Part shown: positions 12,299-24,602 of the stretch, one piece after another
Numbering within the stretch: the first letter of the stretch is position 1
Layout of the letters: each line of letters starts with the position of its first letter
Source: Ectobius pallidus
Taxonomy: Eukaryota; Arthropoda; Insecta; Blattodea; Ectobiidae
DNA length: 64,000 nucleotides
Assembly: GCA_964059195.1 (NCBI GenBank)
Contig: CAXKWD010000007.1
Coordinates: 154,303,269 to 154,367,268 of the forward strand
Reading direction: 5' to 3'
Position numbers and translations under genes: made by a program
The notes under the pieces: generated by a model
What the model was told of the DNA's origin: nothing
The model's database searches: none
What the model saw: the letters and a program-made list of their open reading frames with translations, nothing else

Positions 12299-12889
12299 TA
12301 GCTTCAGTAAAGTGTTAATTCCATTGTATAATGTTTTCTTTTTTTAAGGGGTGACATTTGGACCACGCTGTATATTAAATATGTATAGTTATTACAGTTG
12401 GGATTTCAATTAACATAACTATAAACATTGACAAGTTTGTAATAATATATCCACGGCATACAAGAATTAATTATTTAAAGTACTTCATAAATCAGCCAGA
12501 AGCAGAATTGACAATGAAGTCGGTTGTCCATTTGTTATTGTCATTTCGTGTGTTCAGCTGGTTTGACAAGTCATAGTCATCACATTTCATGTTTACCAGG
12601 TCATATTATTACGAATCCCATAAATCTAGTTAATTAGTTGAAAAGGGGGTGTAAAATTAATGGTGACGATTACTGTACCCATAACATTAGTAGCGATTAA
12701 GAGTTATCCCCCCAAACTTGGCGGAAGGGTAGCCCCAATTCTAGAGCTAGGACACCAATAAAGGAGAGGTTTCGTGAGATGAGATGCAAGGTGATTTATG
12801 AATATGCATCTGCGAGATGGTCCTTAAACCTAGATCCTTATTACTAACTATTAATTACTAACTAATTACTAACTCGCACCAATCAGACC

Positions 12890-12984
12890 ATGGACGTTAG
12901 AGAGCTACATCATTCTCGATTACTAGCCGCCTGAAAATCGAACCCGGGATCTCATGATTAGCAGCCAGAAGCTCTGATATGAGG
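12890..12984 (-). repeat. tRNA-like SINE head, minus strand
   Basis: The minus-strand B box corresponds to GAAAATCGAACCCGGGATC on the plus strand. It is directly adjacent, head-to-head, to the plus-strand SINE beginning at about 12985. The body was not matched to another copy. Confidence 0.45.
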
Positions 12985-13340
12985 CTGGTCATTAAATGTA
13001 GCTCAGTGGTTGTAACAGAATTGGAAATAGTCTTAGATTCGCATTCGGGAGTCCCAGGTTCAAATCCCGTGGCCAGCCAATTTGGTATGGGTTTTTTCAT
13101 GGTTTCCCCAGTCGTAAAACCAAATGTTGAATTGGATAATTACTTACCATGCATGAATCATTCTCATCATTTCATCCTGTATCATATCCATTTAAATTAA
13201 TATCAGTTGAAATTTACTCCATAAAAATACAGCAATAATAGAAACAAATGACAATCAATAATTCCATGACCTACCCTACGTTATAGACACACGTCCCGAA
13301 CTCCTGATATGGCCTCGCAGCTAAAAGGAGTATAAACATA
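12985..13340 (+). mobile_element. SINE family E, right arm of an inverted pair
   Basis: The head reads TGTAGCTCAGTGGTTGTAAC (A box) and CAGGTTCAAATCCCGTGGCC (B box). The body, ending CTCGCAGCTAAAAGGAGTAT, is an inverted match to 11873-12200. Confidence 0.7.
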
Positions 13341-14640
13341 GCTGAATTTAAAAAAAATAGTATAGTGGTGGGGGCAATATAATTTTACTTCAAAAGAGAA
13401 TAATCAAAATTTGTTTTAAAAAGTCAATCGACCCCCTACAAAACTGTTATGCTCTGATTTGAAAGTTTTGGAAAAAGGACAGCTTTGTAAGATTTCATTA
13501 TTATCTTATTACCATAAAAACTGATGAAACTTCATTTCCTTTAAACAGTGTCGAAATACATGAAGGAACACCACGTTTCGTTTGACAGAAAATGCAATTA
13601 CATGGACTAAATTAGGATTTGAAACTGATTTTATAAAATACAGTGTCAACCCATTTAAGACAAAAGTAAGAAAATAAACTATTTAATATGAATAATCTTT
13701 TTTTTTTTTGCCTTTCATTCGTTTAATCTTAATTTTTCTACTCATTTCTGAAAGACTAACGTAAATATAAACATATTGTATTTTTAAAATATAGTTTGCT
13801 CTTTTGTAATATTGAACCCCCTGTTTTAATTTTCCTTTGTCAAAATGTTTAACTGATTTTAGTTTATGTAATGTTATTAATTTTTATTTGTAAATGTCTC
13901 TGTTATCTTATTAAAAAATAAGTTACGATAATTTTAGCCCCTATAAACATGAGCTTTGCTCATATGGGGACTGTCAAAGAAAATGCATAATATATAACAT
14001 TTTGTATTGTTTCATAATATTTTTTTTAAATGGTACTGATGAAAATGGTGATTTGACAATTATGATGATAGTGTTGATGATAGCGATGTAATACCTCTAG
14101 AGATGTATTTTCTCTTCACGTCGTCCTGAAAACAAAATAAAAATATTTTTTGTATATAAAATAAACCACATTGAATTCGCCTTTAATAGCTGGAACACGT
14201 CATAACAATAGAAATGAGTGCATCTATGAAACGGGTAGTGAATAGTTGGTTTGGTGACACGGAATGACAAGGGACGGTTCACTGCACACTGCACTATTAT
14301 GGCTCGATCAAGCATGTTTAATGGATTTAGCATTTGTAATGGACTGGGGCGCCACCAAACGCGACCGACGCATTGTTCCCAGAAAAGAATACGTTTGCTA
14401 ACAACTAGCCTCATGATTGAGTCCTGGAAATTATTACAATAACTTACAATACACAATTTTCCCAGACTCGATTTATTCAATGAAACCTAGCACATAAAAC
14501 ATACAGTATTTACACAGTTTGTCAAGTCATTGCACGAGTATTTTCCTCAGCAAAATCTATATTAAAGGTTATCTCTTTTTAGCGACGATTCCATAAAGTG
14601 CATAATGACGAGCTAACCTGTACTCGTCACAAGATTTATT
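13341..14640. other. No gene seen
   Basis: AT-rich sequence. The short open frames around 14100-14480 have no recognised domain, splice support or repeat ends. Confidence 0.4.
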
Positions 14641-14651
14641 AAGGGTAATTA

Positions 14652-14945
14652 AATCATGGAAGGTGAAATGGGCTGGACATGTTGCGCGCATGGGGTAGGA
14701 AAGACATATCTCAAAAATATTGACTGGGAGACCCGGAGGGAAAAGAGCACTTGGAAGTCCTAGATGTAGGTGAAGGACAATATTAAGATAGATTTAAGGG
14801 AAGTGGGATTTGCGAGGGATGTTTGGATGGAGTTAGCACAGAATAGGGTTGAATGGCGGGCTCAGGTAAGCGCGACAATGAACCTCCGGGTTCCATCAAA
14901 TAGATAGCTTGCTTAGGAATTGTCTATAGCCATTGAGTAAGTAAG
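14652..14945 (+). pseudogene. LINE reverse-transcriptase C-terminus and tail
   Basis: Reads KWAGHVARMG, then after shifts LTGRPEGKR, DLREVGFARDVWMELAQNRV and MNLRVP, followed by a 3' tail ending in TAAGTAAGTG. This C-terminus is common to insect non-LTR elements whose 3' end carries tetranucleotide repeats. It is 5'-truncated and has frameshifts. Confidence 0.8.
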
Positions 14946-15689
14946 TGAAAACTCCTCTTAAAGACCTACTTTTCTATTAACCAATATCAAAGCCCATAAC
15001 ATCAGTGCAATTCTTACTTCTATTAAGGGATGACCGAAGTGATGAAACTGAATTTCTAAACAACTGGTTCTAGAAACTTGAGATTAAAGTTTATAAATCT
15101 ATTTTTAATAATTCAATTTTTCCAGATATTAATGAATTTAATTGAGTTTTAAGTAAAATTCAAATTTATCTCCTCCAAAAGTTATTAAAATATGAACCTG
15201 AACTTTTTATGTGAGATTCTTTGGCGCTTGCTTCCCGAATTTACTGATGCATTTTTATATTGTTTATAGTTTTAGTTTAAAATATATTTTTCTTTGAAAA
15301 ATGAAAAGTTTAAAAGAACTGGCATTCGATTATACAAAACATTCTTAAATGAACTAAGGCCTGTACAGTGAATCTGATTAATAATTTTATTACACACTGT
15401 AAAGTAAATTCTGGAAAAAAAGCATAGCTTTATCTCTATTTTATTGGAGAAGATTGATTTTTAATGTGTAAAAAGAACACGCAAATTGAAACTCAGAAAA
15501 CAGGCGATTAAATTTTGCATGGACTGGCAGTTTGAATCGCACGGAGGTTTAAAAATGGTGTCATCAGTACCTGTTCCATGCACCCAAACAGCTAAAATTT
15601 TGCACAGTTATACTTCAAGGTATGCTTGATATTTTGAGCTTCTACCAATAGTGGCTAGCTTATAACTGTCTTTTAGAGAATTTTGGGAA
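14946..15689. other. No gene seen
   Basis: AT-rich sequence with weak similarity to 43500-44050 in the same window (shared phrases such as TCTTTAAATTTTGCAC-like text and CATGGACTGGCAGTTTGAA / GCACTGGCAGTTGGAAGCGC). This indicates an old dispersed repeat. Confidence 0.4.
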
Positions 15690-16225
15690 AAAATGTTTCA
15701 AATAAACGTTTTAGCTCTTAGTATCGTAAGCACCTCATTTGTACAGTGTGTCCACGCTAGAGGGATCGAGAAGTAAATGCTCGCCAGTTCAAACGAGATA
15801 AGGATTTTGCTTCATTCTGCATATGACAGGAAAGGGAAACTCTCCGAGATTGTGCAACAATGTTTTCAGACCCCTCCACGCGCATGCGCGTCAAGAGCTT
15901 TAGAATGTAAACACAATCATTAGCGCGTTTTCGAAATTGTGAAAAACGAATTTTTTTCATGTAAAGTGACATTCAATGTAAGAAAAAGTCGTCGTCATCT
16001 TCGTGTCACATCCCTAGAAGGGAACCCAAATAAAAAAAAATGGTTTATATCATTTTTCTTTCTGCAGCTACGTTGTTCACAGTCACACAGAGACAGAATG
16101 TTTCTGAAAATACCATTTTTGGATTCAGGGAACCTCAAAACGTGTACTGATGTTAATAACTCAACTTCGAATTTCGCAGTCGAACATAATAGACTACTTC
16201 ATTTACGTATAGTAGGCCTACCTAC
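15690..16225. repeat. Dispersed repeat family D, copy 1
   Basis: Matches 35470-35900: AAACGAATTTTTTTCATGTAAAGTG, ACATCCCTAGAAGGG, TGTTCACAGTCACACAGAGA, CCTCAAAACGTGTACTGATG and AACTCAACTTCGAAT. A segment of about 170 bp (15755-15925) is absent from the second copy. No coding or tRNA signature was seen. Confidence 0.6.
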
Positions 16226-19200
16226 GGTACGGTCAGCGGAAGTAATAAAAGTGAAAACAAATTGTTCGGCCTTTTAAAATACCGAGAGGGAACCACTTAG
16301 ACCCATAGCAAGTTTAGATATGTTTAATTTATTATACTCCAGTTATTAAAATAATGCTGTCTCTTTATTTCTTAATTACAACGTCTTACTAACAACAATA
16401 ATTATTTCAGATTTATATTATAAGTAGGCCTACAGTATTTATGATAAATAAAGATAATTAAAAGTTCTCCCTTGGCATTGCTAGGTTTATGGTAAAATGG
16501 TCGAGAAGAAGAGCAATATAAGAAACATATCAAAACTCATTCCTAGGTCCAAGCATGGACAGTAATACATTCCCGTATTAAATCCCATGAATGTCCACGG
16601 TTCTAATTCCGACGCTTGCGCTTGGATTATAATACAACTTCCTGCACTACCAGACTCTTTTGCTGTATTGGTATCTTAAGTGCCTCATTACAAAAGGGGT
16701 ATTGTATGGGTGGATTTAGAAGTCTCACAAAATGCATCAATTTGCATTTAAATGTCCTCGCTTAGTTAGATACAGCATTGAGAATGTGTTCCATGAGGGG
16801 GATATACGACACCCCTGCCCGATATAAAACACACAAGCAGACAATTACCCTTTCCACGTGCACCATATATACGACCTGCAATCCTCTTGGGTGTAATTTC
16901 TCATCGTCCATCCAAGTTTACAAAACTTTCCAGACAGTTTCTGTAACTTTCCAGATTATTTACTGATTTGCAAAGCACCAGAAACTCATAAAAACTATCA
17001 GTCGTTTCCTTCAGGATTTTATATTTACCTTAAGCATGGTAATTTCCTTTTTCAATTTAAATTATCCAAAATTGGTATCATTTTTTAAGCAAGTGACCTA
17101 TCCAGTATAAGAACATGTGGAATTTCAACCAACGAAAAGTGTCTATTTATTTATTTATTTATTTAGCCTGCCGGAGTTAAGGCCACAAGCCCTTTTCTAC
17201 CATTTAGCAAGGGGTAAATGCATAAAATACAATGATTATACAACTTAATTATAATAGACAACACAAAAGACAAAGAAAAATACCTTAAATTGTACATGAA
17301 ATTATAATAAATGTATACAATGTTGACCGTAAGTGCTGAATAAATTCTAAAATATTTATTTTTAATATCTCCCTAAACCAGCTAAGTGTTCCTGAATGAG
17401 ACACTATCGTGAACTGTGTTTGGACATGTGTTTGAACTGTGACATAGTTTGGCAGCTCCTGAGATGGTCACAATTTTATTTTTCTTGTTATTGCTTTGAT
17501 TTTAGCTCACCTCATGTAACTTTACATAGACGGAGAGAGTTCTGTAAAACAATGTATACAATTCAAAATAACATAAAATACATAACGGTACTACAAGTGA
17601 GTTCTGCAAAAATATTTAAAAAATATTACGTTTTACGCTTTATTTTTGTAAATTGTGCTTAACTATACATAGTACCATTCTAAGCATGTGACTATCACAA
17701 TGTATAGGCGTTTGTTAACAACTATTGTTATCGGTTTTATGATTTTTATATTTTATAGTTATCTTAATTTGTATTTTTTCTAATGTACGGAATGTACGGA
17801 AGAACGGAATTCTTGCTGTTAAAAACTATTTTCAAGCCAACATAAATATAAAATCTTGGAATGTGTGCGGATCCTTCGGTAATTCGCTGCGTGATGTTGC
17901 CAATTTCTTTGTTCCTGCAAACACTACCGCAAAAGAGCTTACATGTGATGCACATGGCATCCTTTTATAGCTTCTTGTTAAATTGAAGTCTTTACGGCTT
18001 GGTATAAGCCTCTTTATTTTCGCGAAAGAGAACAGAATTTCCATATTGCAAGAGCTGCCATACTTGAACATGCACGAAGTGGTGAAGGTAATGGATTTGT
18101 AATTTCACGTCCCATGCATGTTCTATAGCCCTATGTAGCACAGTAAAGAATGCATCCTCTACAACGAAACATCTTACGCACATCCTTTTCCTATATTAAT
18201 TACAGACGACTCACATAAAACATCTTAAGTAATACAATACGAAATTCAAAAAAGTAAATGTTATTTTTAAAGGCCTAAAGTCGCCCAACCTGTTTCTATA
18301 TCTACATCTCATTCCTGAAAGCGTCATGTAGTTAGTATTTCAGATTATCAGCCTTAAGTCTCGGGTACAATACTATATCAAATCACGACTGTACTATTTT
18401 TACTTTCTCGCATGTACGTCTGTCTGTCTGTCTTTGGACAAGCAGGCAAACAATCTGTTGTATTTGCTTCTTTTTTAACTAAGGACTGTTTTTGTTTTGA
18501 AATTTTATCAAACCGCCCAAAATTTTGTTTTTATAGCTGAAATATTATGGGGGCTTCACATTTAAACTTTTTAATTCAATTTTTTTAATAGCTTTACCGA
18601 TTTTAATAAAAATACAAAATTCCCTACTTCTATGTATTACTGTACTAATAAAATGGCTATATCCGTTTTTCTGTAAAACGGGTTTGGGGTACTTTATTCG
18701 TATCATTTTCAATTTTTCTAGGTTATCTCTATTACATGAAATTCATGAAAACCTAACATAGTAAAGTTGTAGAGAAAATTAAAATGAACATTTTGTAAAA
18801 CTTATTTCTTTATAAAATTTATAGATATCAAGATAAAAACGAAATAAATATGACTTAAATGCGAATGTCAGAACAAACATTAATTAAAATATGAATGATA
18901 TTCTTTTGTTGCCCATAGTAACAAGAAAACTACAATCTATTTATTGTTGTGAAATGCAGTCAGTTTACCTCAGTCGTAATGAATTCACCAAAACCAGTCA
19001 GAGCTAGATATCACAAAAGAATTCAGCACTGAACAATAGAATCAGATGCACATTAATGAATTATTAAGAGATTAATGGTACACGCAAACCTGCTAAACAC
19101 GTGACATGACCTATATGCGGTTAAAGCGTGCAAAATAAACTAATTAATAATGGTAATAAAAATAATATTTACAACACTCATAGTAATGGTATTATTAATA

Positions 19201-20180
19201 ACGAAAATAGTAGCCTTAAATGTGAATTACTATATTTTCTTGAACTAGCCTGAATGTAAAAAATAATTAAAAATATTCAGACATTGCACTAAATAGGTCC
19301 ACTTAAAAATAGCAATAATTAAAGCATACCTATGTCATATAATAATGATTTTATTTAATTTGCATTCTCTTTTATGATTTATTTATTTGACCAATGATAT
19401 CTAAATATATTGAATAGTCGGAGCAATTATAACATGCTACAAGATAATATATGAAACATTATCTGAGATTCTTAAATCTATTTAACCTGGAAGTTATACA
19501 TTAATTTTTAAATTGTACATTTTTAGTAACCTCATTAATACAATTCTTAACATGTATATGTGAGAAAGTTTGTGCAACATAATTTCCACCGTTTATATAA
19601 ACTTCTAAAACATATACGAAAAAGGTCAATATAATCTGGATTCTTCGTAACACAAACTGTCATTCTCAATTTGTCAATAGTTTGTGAAGAAAAGAGGAAG
19701 TCACCGACTTACTTGAGCAGTGCATCTATGGTCAAGCATACAAATCAAACTTCCCGTTACGATATCTATGGAGCAAATGCACCTGGTTAATTGAAGTTTT
19801 AATAATTACAATGAAACCTACAAATATTCAGTTTTAATAAAATCAGGTAAACTTATGTAAAAAAGTGCAAGTATGTTTTTGTTTAATCAGTTATGACTGC
19901 AATTATGATATACAGAATATGTTTTTTTTTAATTGATTTCCAAGTTAAGCTCCAGATTTATTCATTAAGCAGGGCTTACGGAAGAAGAAAGGTCTACCAT
20001 CTCGGCCACCTGGGTCATTTTAACGGTCTAGTTGGATAAGAGCATGTAAAACAATAGTGTTTTTTGTCATAGCTTCCTGTATTTTAATTTCCAAGGCCTT
20101 ATAAGACAATGCCAGTAAAACAATAGGCTATGTTGTCAAGATAACTGATTTTCATTTTTTTTATAAATTCCTTCGAATAC
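16226..20180. other. No gene seen; AT-rich, one LINE-like tail
   Basis: An (ATTT)n tract at 17142-17164 followed by GCCTGCCGGAGTTAAGGCCA looks like a minus-strand retrotransposon 3' end. The stretch 19980-20040 (AAAGGTCTACCATCTCGGCC) weakly resembles SINE family B. The rest (about 18.2-19.9 kb) is AT-rich with no recognised unit. Confidence 0.4.
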
Positions 20181-20200
20181 GTATATTGCCATAAAATAGG

Positions 20201-20710
20201 CACTAATTTGAGCATTACTCCGAAACAGATCAACCTATTTTATCCATTAGCCTATGAATAGACGTCTTCCCATGGACATTGTAAATGTGTATACCAAGTT
20301 TCATAAAATCCGGTAAAGCGTATTTGAGTTACCGCGTCTTTAAAATATACACTAAATTGGGTTTTACTCCGGTACCGGTCAACAGATTAGGTTCAAATTC
20401 AATAGGGCACTTCTCATGGACGTCATAAATTGGTATACCAAGTTTCATGAAAATCCGTTACAGCGTATTTGAGTGATGGCGCCTTTCTATGAGAAAGGCG
20501 CCATAATCTATTAAAGTAGGCACTAAATTGGGCATTACTCCGGTACCGGTGAACCGATTTGGTTCAATATCAATAGGGTTCTTCCCATCGACATTATGAA
20601 TGTTTATACCAAGTTTCATGAAAATCCGAAAAAGCGCACTTGAGTTATGGTGCGTACAGACGCACGGACAGACGGACGGACAGACAGACAGACAGACGGA
20701 CAGACATTTT
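20201..20710. repeat. Three-unit tandem repeat with a perfect hairpin and a GACA tail
   Basis: Units begin CACTAA(A)TTGGGCATTACTCC at 20201, 20350 and 20521 (spacing 149 and 171). Each ends with TACCAAGTTTCATGAAAATCC and GCGTATTTGAGTTA-like text. The longer second unit contains the perfect palindrome GGCGCCTTT-CTATGAG-AAAGGCGCC (20479-20503). The array ends in a (GACA/GACG)n tract (20666-20705). Confidence 0.8.
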
Positions 20711-21102
20711 TCGGACCCCACACAAGCTCTCAAAGTACCATACTGACACTTAATAATTGCAATGAAACCTACAAATATTCACGTAACAAGAACACAAGAA
20801 ATAATTTGTCAATTTATATTATTATTTTATTTCTAAAAATATAAAAATCAAACTTTTAAAATTTTCCTTAAAACTCCATTCCGTGTTATATTTATTTATT
20901 TATTTAACATGCATGAAGGGTAACCAGCCAAATTGAAGGTTGGGTGTTCCATTAATAACTTGCCGGCATTGTAAAAAGACTGCATTCCCAATTTGCCTGC
21001 GACATATAGCCTACATCTCTAAAACATTACCACTTTGCTTCTACATGGGATAATTCCTAATTAAATTTCAGCAATTTCATAGTTCCATACACCTAATTGT
21101 TA

Positions 21103-21347
21103 AGCCGTCGTGTAGTGGTTAAGGCCCTGCGCTACAAACCGGAAGGCCGCGGGTTCCATTCCCGAGTCGTTGAGATTTTTCAATTGGCCTAATTCTTCTG
21201 GTGGTACTAAAGCCCTGGGGTCGACTCAGCCTCTAACAGAAATGAGTACCAGGAGTATTCCTGGGGGTAAATAACGGCCGGTGCATAGGGCTGACAACCT
21301 TGCCACCTTCATGTGCCGTTTGTCACAATCTGGGAGCCTTAACCTCC
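21103..21347 (+). mobile_element. SINE family A, plus strand, 3'-truncated
   Basis: The head reads GCCGTCGTGTAGTGGTTAAGG with B box GCGGGTTCCATTCCCG. The body is TTGAGATTTTTCAATTGGCC ... ACGGCCGGTGCATA ... CCTTCATGTGCCG. The 3' CAGGCCTCCATGG-type end present in other copies is replaced by a foldback sequence. Confidence 0.85.
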
Positions 21348-21600
21348 TCAGCCATTCCACGGAAAGCGAGCCTGAAGTGTCCAGATCGTAACAACCTTTT
21401 AATATTAATTTAAAATATATGTCATCACTGAAAAACTATGAAATTAATTTTTAGAATTAGTTCTTCAGTAGACTAGTACTGAAAATTAATTTCATAATTT
21501 TTCAATCATGACACATAAGTTATTTTAAATTAATATTAAAAGGTTGTTACGGTCTGGACACATCAGACTCACTTTCCTTGGAATGACTGTCCTGGAAACT
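21348..21600. repeat. Foldback just upstream of exon 1
   Basis: Arms at about 21348-21453 and 21480-21596 are near-perfect inverted copies: GGAAAGCGAGCCTGAAGTGT ... CGTAACAACCTTTTAATATT on the left, AATATTAAAAGGTTGTTACG ... CAGACTCACTTTCCTTGGAA on the right. The loop is about 27 bp around an inner palindrome GTAGACTAGTAC. It ends about 120 bp before the exon 1 acceptor. Confidence 0.85.
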
Positions 21601-21718
21601 CTACAGGGATCGCTTTTATACACCCAATTAGTATCGTAGCCTGTATGTGTATTTTCTATGAACTCCGAAATAAAACTGTTCGATTTATTGAGGGTAGGCT
21701 ATGTATTTTTTTTTTCAG

Positions 21719-21937
21719 CGAAAACGACACGACAACTGATATGGCCGCAGTGGATGTGACGCCGATCTCACCGAAGCCCAACTACATCAAGTTCAGAAAA
21801 TCCCGTTCCTCAGTGCTCCCTACCGTGCGCACCCCTCGCTACTACAGGTGCCCTAAAATGGAAAAGCGCCCTTCCAAACTTTGCGTGCCTCTCGCCTGCC
21901 GGCCCAACGCCGTCCATCACCATCAAAAAATCCCAAG
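21719..21937 (+). CDS. Exon 1 (first visible) of an unrecognised multi-exon gene
   Basis: The exon is preceded by a strong T-rich tract and CAG (AG at 21717-21718) and ends at AAG|GTAAAG (intron starts 21938). It begins with one base of a split codon and ends with two, so the downstream intron is phase 2. It encodes about 72 residues, Pro- and Lys/Arg-rich, with three cysteines (CPKMEKRPSKLC, then AC). Base composition is clearly richer in GC than the flanks. An in-frame ATG at 21741 (MAAVDVTPI...) could be the translation start, making the acceptor that of a 5'-UTR-ending exon. Alternatively the frame continues from an upstream exon I could not find. No family is recognised. The frame joins exactly with the exon at 32852 and also, by skipping it, with 45607. 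Confidence 0.72.
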
Positions 21938-22006
21938 GTAAAGCAGATAATAATTATTGCAACTGTAGTAGAAAGTATTTTTTGGTTTTATAAATATGTA
22001 GGCCTA

Positions 22007-22542
22007 TACAGGGTTTTATTGAATAACACCGAAATATTTTACCTGTGTGTAGAGGGGACATAGACAAGCAACTTTTATTAGAAGATTTTTGCTCTATGAC
22101 GTAAAATGTGTTTCCTACGGGGCATTAAAATCATTACAATTTGGTGCTCATAAGTCAATAATTAAGCCAAATAGGGTTAAAATGTTCATTAAATTGACTT
22201 CATGCTTTTTTAGTGACCGATAATAACCTGGTTCCTAATCATTCATCAACAGCTATATCATAATTTAGAGTATTCATAATCTGCAAATTTACAGACTAAT
22301 CACATGACTGGCCATCACTGCATTACTTCTTTTATTCATAACTCCAGTATTAACAACGAAGTTCCTTTGTTTTACATTTTTTTCAAATGTTAGAAGTCAG
22401 TGGCGGCCATGCCCTGAAAGATTTTATGCTGAAACAGGAAAAATTGAATCCACAGAGCAAAAATCTCTTAATAAAAGTTGGTTGTTTATGTCCCATCTAT
22501 ACACAGGTAAAATATTTCGGTGTTATTCATTAACACCCTGTA
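22007..22542. mobile_element. TA-flanked MITE family T, copy 1
   Basis: The ends TACAGGG...GAATAACACCGAAA and TTTCGGTGTTATTCATTAAC ...CCCTGTA are inverted, flanked by TA on both sides (Tc1/mariner-like target). It matches 33545-34083 and 59023-60146. There is no ORF. It lies 70 bp after the exon 1 donor. Confidence 0.88.
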
Positions 22543-22930
22543 TAGCTACTTTTTATTTGCCTATTTATTAAATCCAGGCCCCCTGGTACAAATATAAATA
22601 TGTACATCGTATCTTATGTAAAGGTAGCCTCAATTTCTTTTTGTACATTGCCATCAATAAGTCTGTACCCAACTCCGGTTATATTCGCCACCTATCTGAA
22701 GGATGGTACAGTATTTCTCCCTATCTTGCTTTCAGACTCGTAGTTGGCTATGTAACTTTACTATTGATGTGCGTCTGTTTTCTATCGTTTAATGTATTTT
22801 TAGCGTCTGATAAATTCAACTCATATGCAATTTTAATTAATAGGTTCCGATACATTAAATTGGTAAATAAGTGAGCATTATGTTACTTTTATTTCTTACT
22901 CCATAAATGCTTGTAGCAGAACATTATAAT
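22543..22930. other. No gene seen
   Basis: A short open frame at 22641-22874 has no recognised motif or splice support. It ends in the TSD of the next element. Confidence 0.4.
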
Positions 22931-23381
22931 TAGGGGGCGGATTTCTATGACATGTCATATTTTTCCTCCATTGCATTATTTCAGGTTTCCGACTAATTTA
23001 CACCCGATTCCAAGCATCCTGGTCAAAATGGAACGACTTTTATTGTGCATATAACTGCATATTTATTAAATTTTCAACTATTGTAGCATATTTAGTATCA
23101 ATATGCATATTTAGGTCATATTTTTGGCATATTAAAGAAATTTTGAAGTTTCATATCTTATTTTGTAAATTTTGCATTATATACTTTTTTATAATTTACA
23201 GATATTTCAAATAATTAACATTATATTTTAATAAAATGAATTGTAATGAAACTTTAAAAAATATACACAATGTGTAAGTGGCAAAGTCATATTTTAAATT
23301 TTATTGGTCATATTTTTAATGTTTTTAGGTCATAAATGCATGCATATATCCTATTTTTTAGGTCATAGAAATCCGCCCCTA
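22931..23381. mobile_element. Non-autonomous hAT family H1, copy 1
   Basis: TIRs TAGGGGGCGGATTTCTATGA and TCATAGAAATCCGCCCCTA are flanked by a perfect 8-bp TSD ATTATAAT (22923-22930, 23382-23389). The interior is AT-rich with many GTCATATTT and GCATATTT words and encodes nothing. The TSD length and the TIR start (TAGGG) indicate hAT. Confidence 0.92.
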
Positions 23382-23555
23382 ATTATAATCATAGGCTATA
23401 CCGTTTCTTAGCGGATTCTCGTCTGCAACTGCAACTGAGCAACTTATTGTTGGCACTGTATAAAAATTTACTTAATTCACAGCGTGAAATTACTGGCCTC
23501 CAGATCGACACCGGCGACAAGAATTTCGAGGCTTTCGACAAGAGTTCAATTTTGA

Positions 23556-23800
23556 AGAGATATGGCCCACCATCCGACTTATGCACCACCAACCTATGTT
23601 TTATGTCCTCACTGGTAGATGGCAGGGTTCGGAATATGTGTTCAGCATGCCGATACCAAAACCATTATTGATTATTTTCTTCATTGGAACTGCTACTTCT
23701 TTATCAAGTATGCCTCAGTCATCTCACAAGGCTGTGTGCACCCCGTCCAAGACTTCCCTCTTTAGAAAAACCTGGGGAAGCGGCTTCGCCCATGATTGTT
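23556..23800 (-). mobile_element. SINE family B, diverged copy
   Basis: Shares blocks with 29255-29540: GCCCACCATCCGACTTATGC, GATGGCAGGGTTCGGAATATG, AGCATGCCGATACC, GGAACTGCTACTTCTTTATC and GGCTGTGTGCACCCC. The tRNA head is degraded. Confidence 0.65.
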
Positions 23801-24170
23801 TACTCAGCTGTGCATTTCAGCTGTTAGATGTTTGTTTAAAGCATTAATTTAACAGAAAATAACTGGATCGTTATATTTATTAACGATGACATAAACTGAA
23901 CGAATTACATAAGTGTATTTTTAATTTATTGTTTGACGTAGTAAATATAAATAATTTAAACAAATAAAACGAATCTTGTGCTACCATACAGATTAAAACG
24001 AACCCAAGGTTAATTAATCTTACCCTTACACGAAAATTGTGCATAACGATTAAAAAAATTGATAATTAAAAAGTTAAAATCCGGATTCGAAGTGCATTTC
24101 ACGATTAAAGTTAAAAAAAAATCATATTCAAGTTCCCTATTAAAAAAAATAATAATTGTTTGGACCACTA

Positions 24171-24602
24171 ATGCCCGGTTTCTACAAACTAGTGAATTAC
24201 CTATGGGTAAATTATCCATGGACAAATTAGTTCCATTTAACCTACAATGATATAATGAGCAAGGCCTTGGAGTTGTACATTTAATTTAATTCAGAAGGCT
24301 TTGATTCTCATTGTTTAAATATTACTATTGATCCTATGAAAGGTTAAATTTTATCCAGCCATCCATGAAAGGATAAATTAACCCGAAGATTTACCCTTGG
24401 AAAGATCTAGCCCGAGTTTGTAGGAACATTTTTTCTGTCATTTTCATATTTACCCAGAGGACATTTATCTAGAAACTCGCCACAAGTGTAAGTGATTGCT
24501 ATCTTTAAATTATTTGTGTTGGTGTGGTGTTATTTTTGTGTAAATTCAATCCATTGGATAATTTACCCATAGGTAATTCGCAAGTTTATAGAAACCGGCC
24601 AT
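24171..24602. mobile_element. MITE with 46-bp TIRs
   Basis: The ends CCGGTTTCTACAAACTAGTG ... CCTATGGGTAAATTATCCATGG and CCATTGGATAATTTACCCAT ... ATAGAAACCGGCC are inverted repeats. The interior repeats related words (GGATAAATTAACCC, TTTACCCTTGG). It encodes nothing. Confidence 0.75.

Noticed and set aside
23447..23671. Small gene (GLQIDTGDKNFEAFDKSS...)
   Set aside because: The right half overlaps a diverged SINE family B copy, and there is no splice or homology support for the left half.
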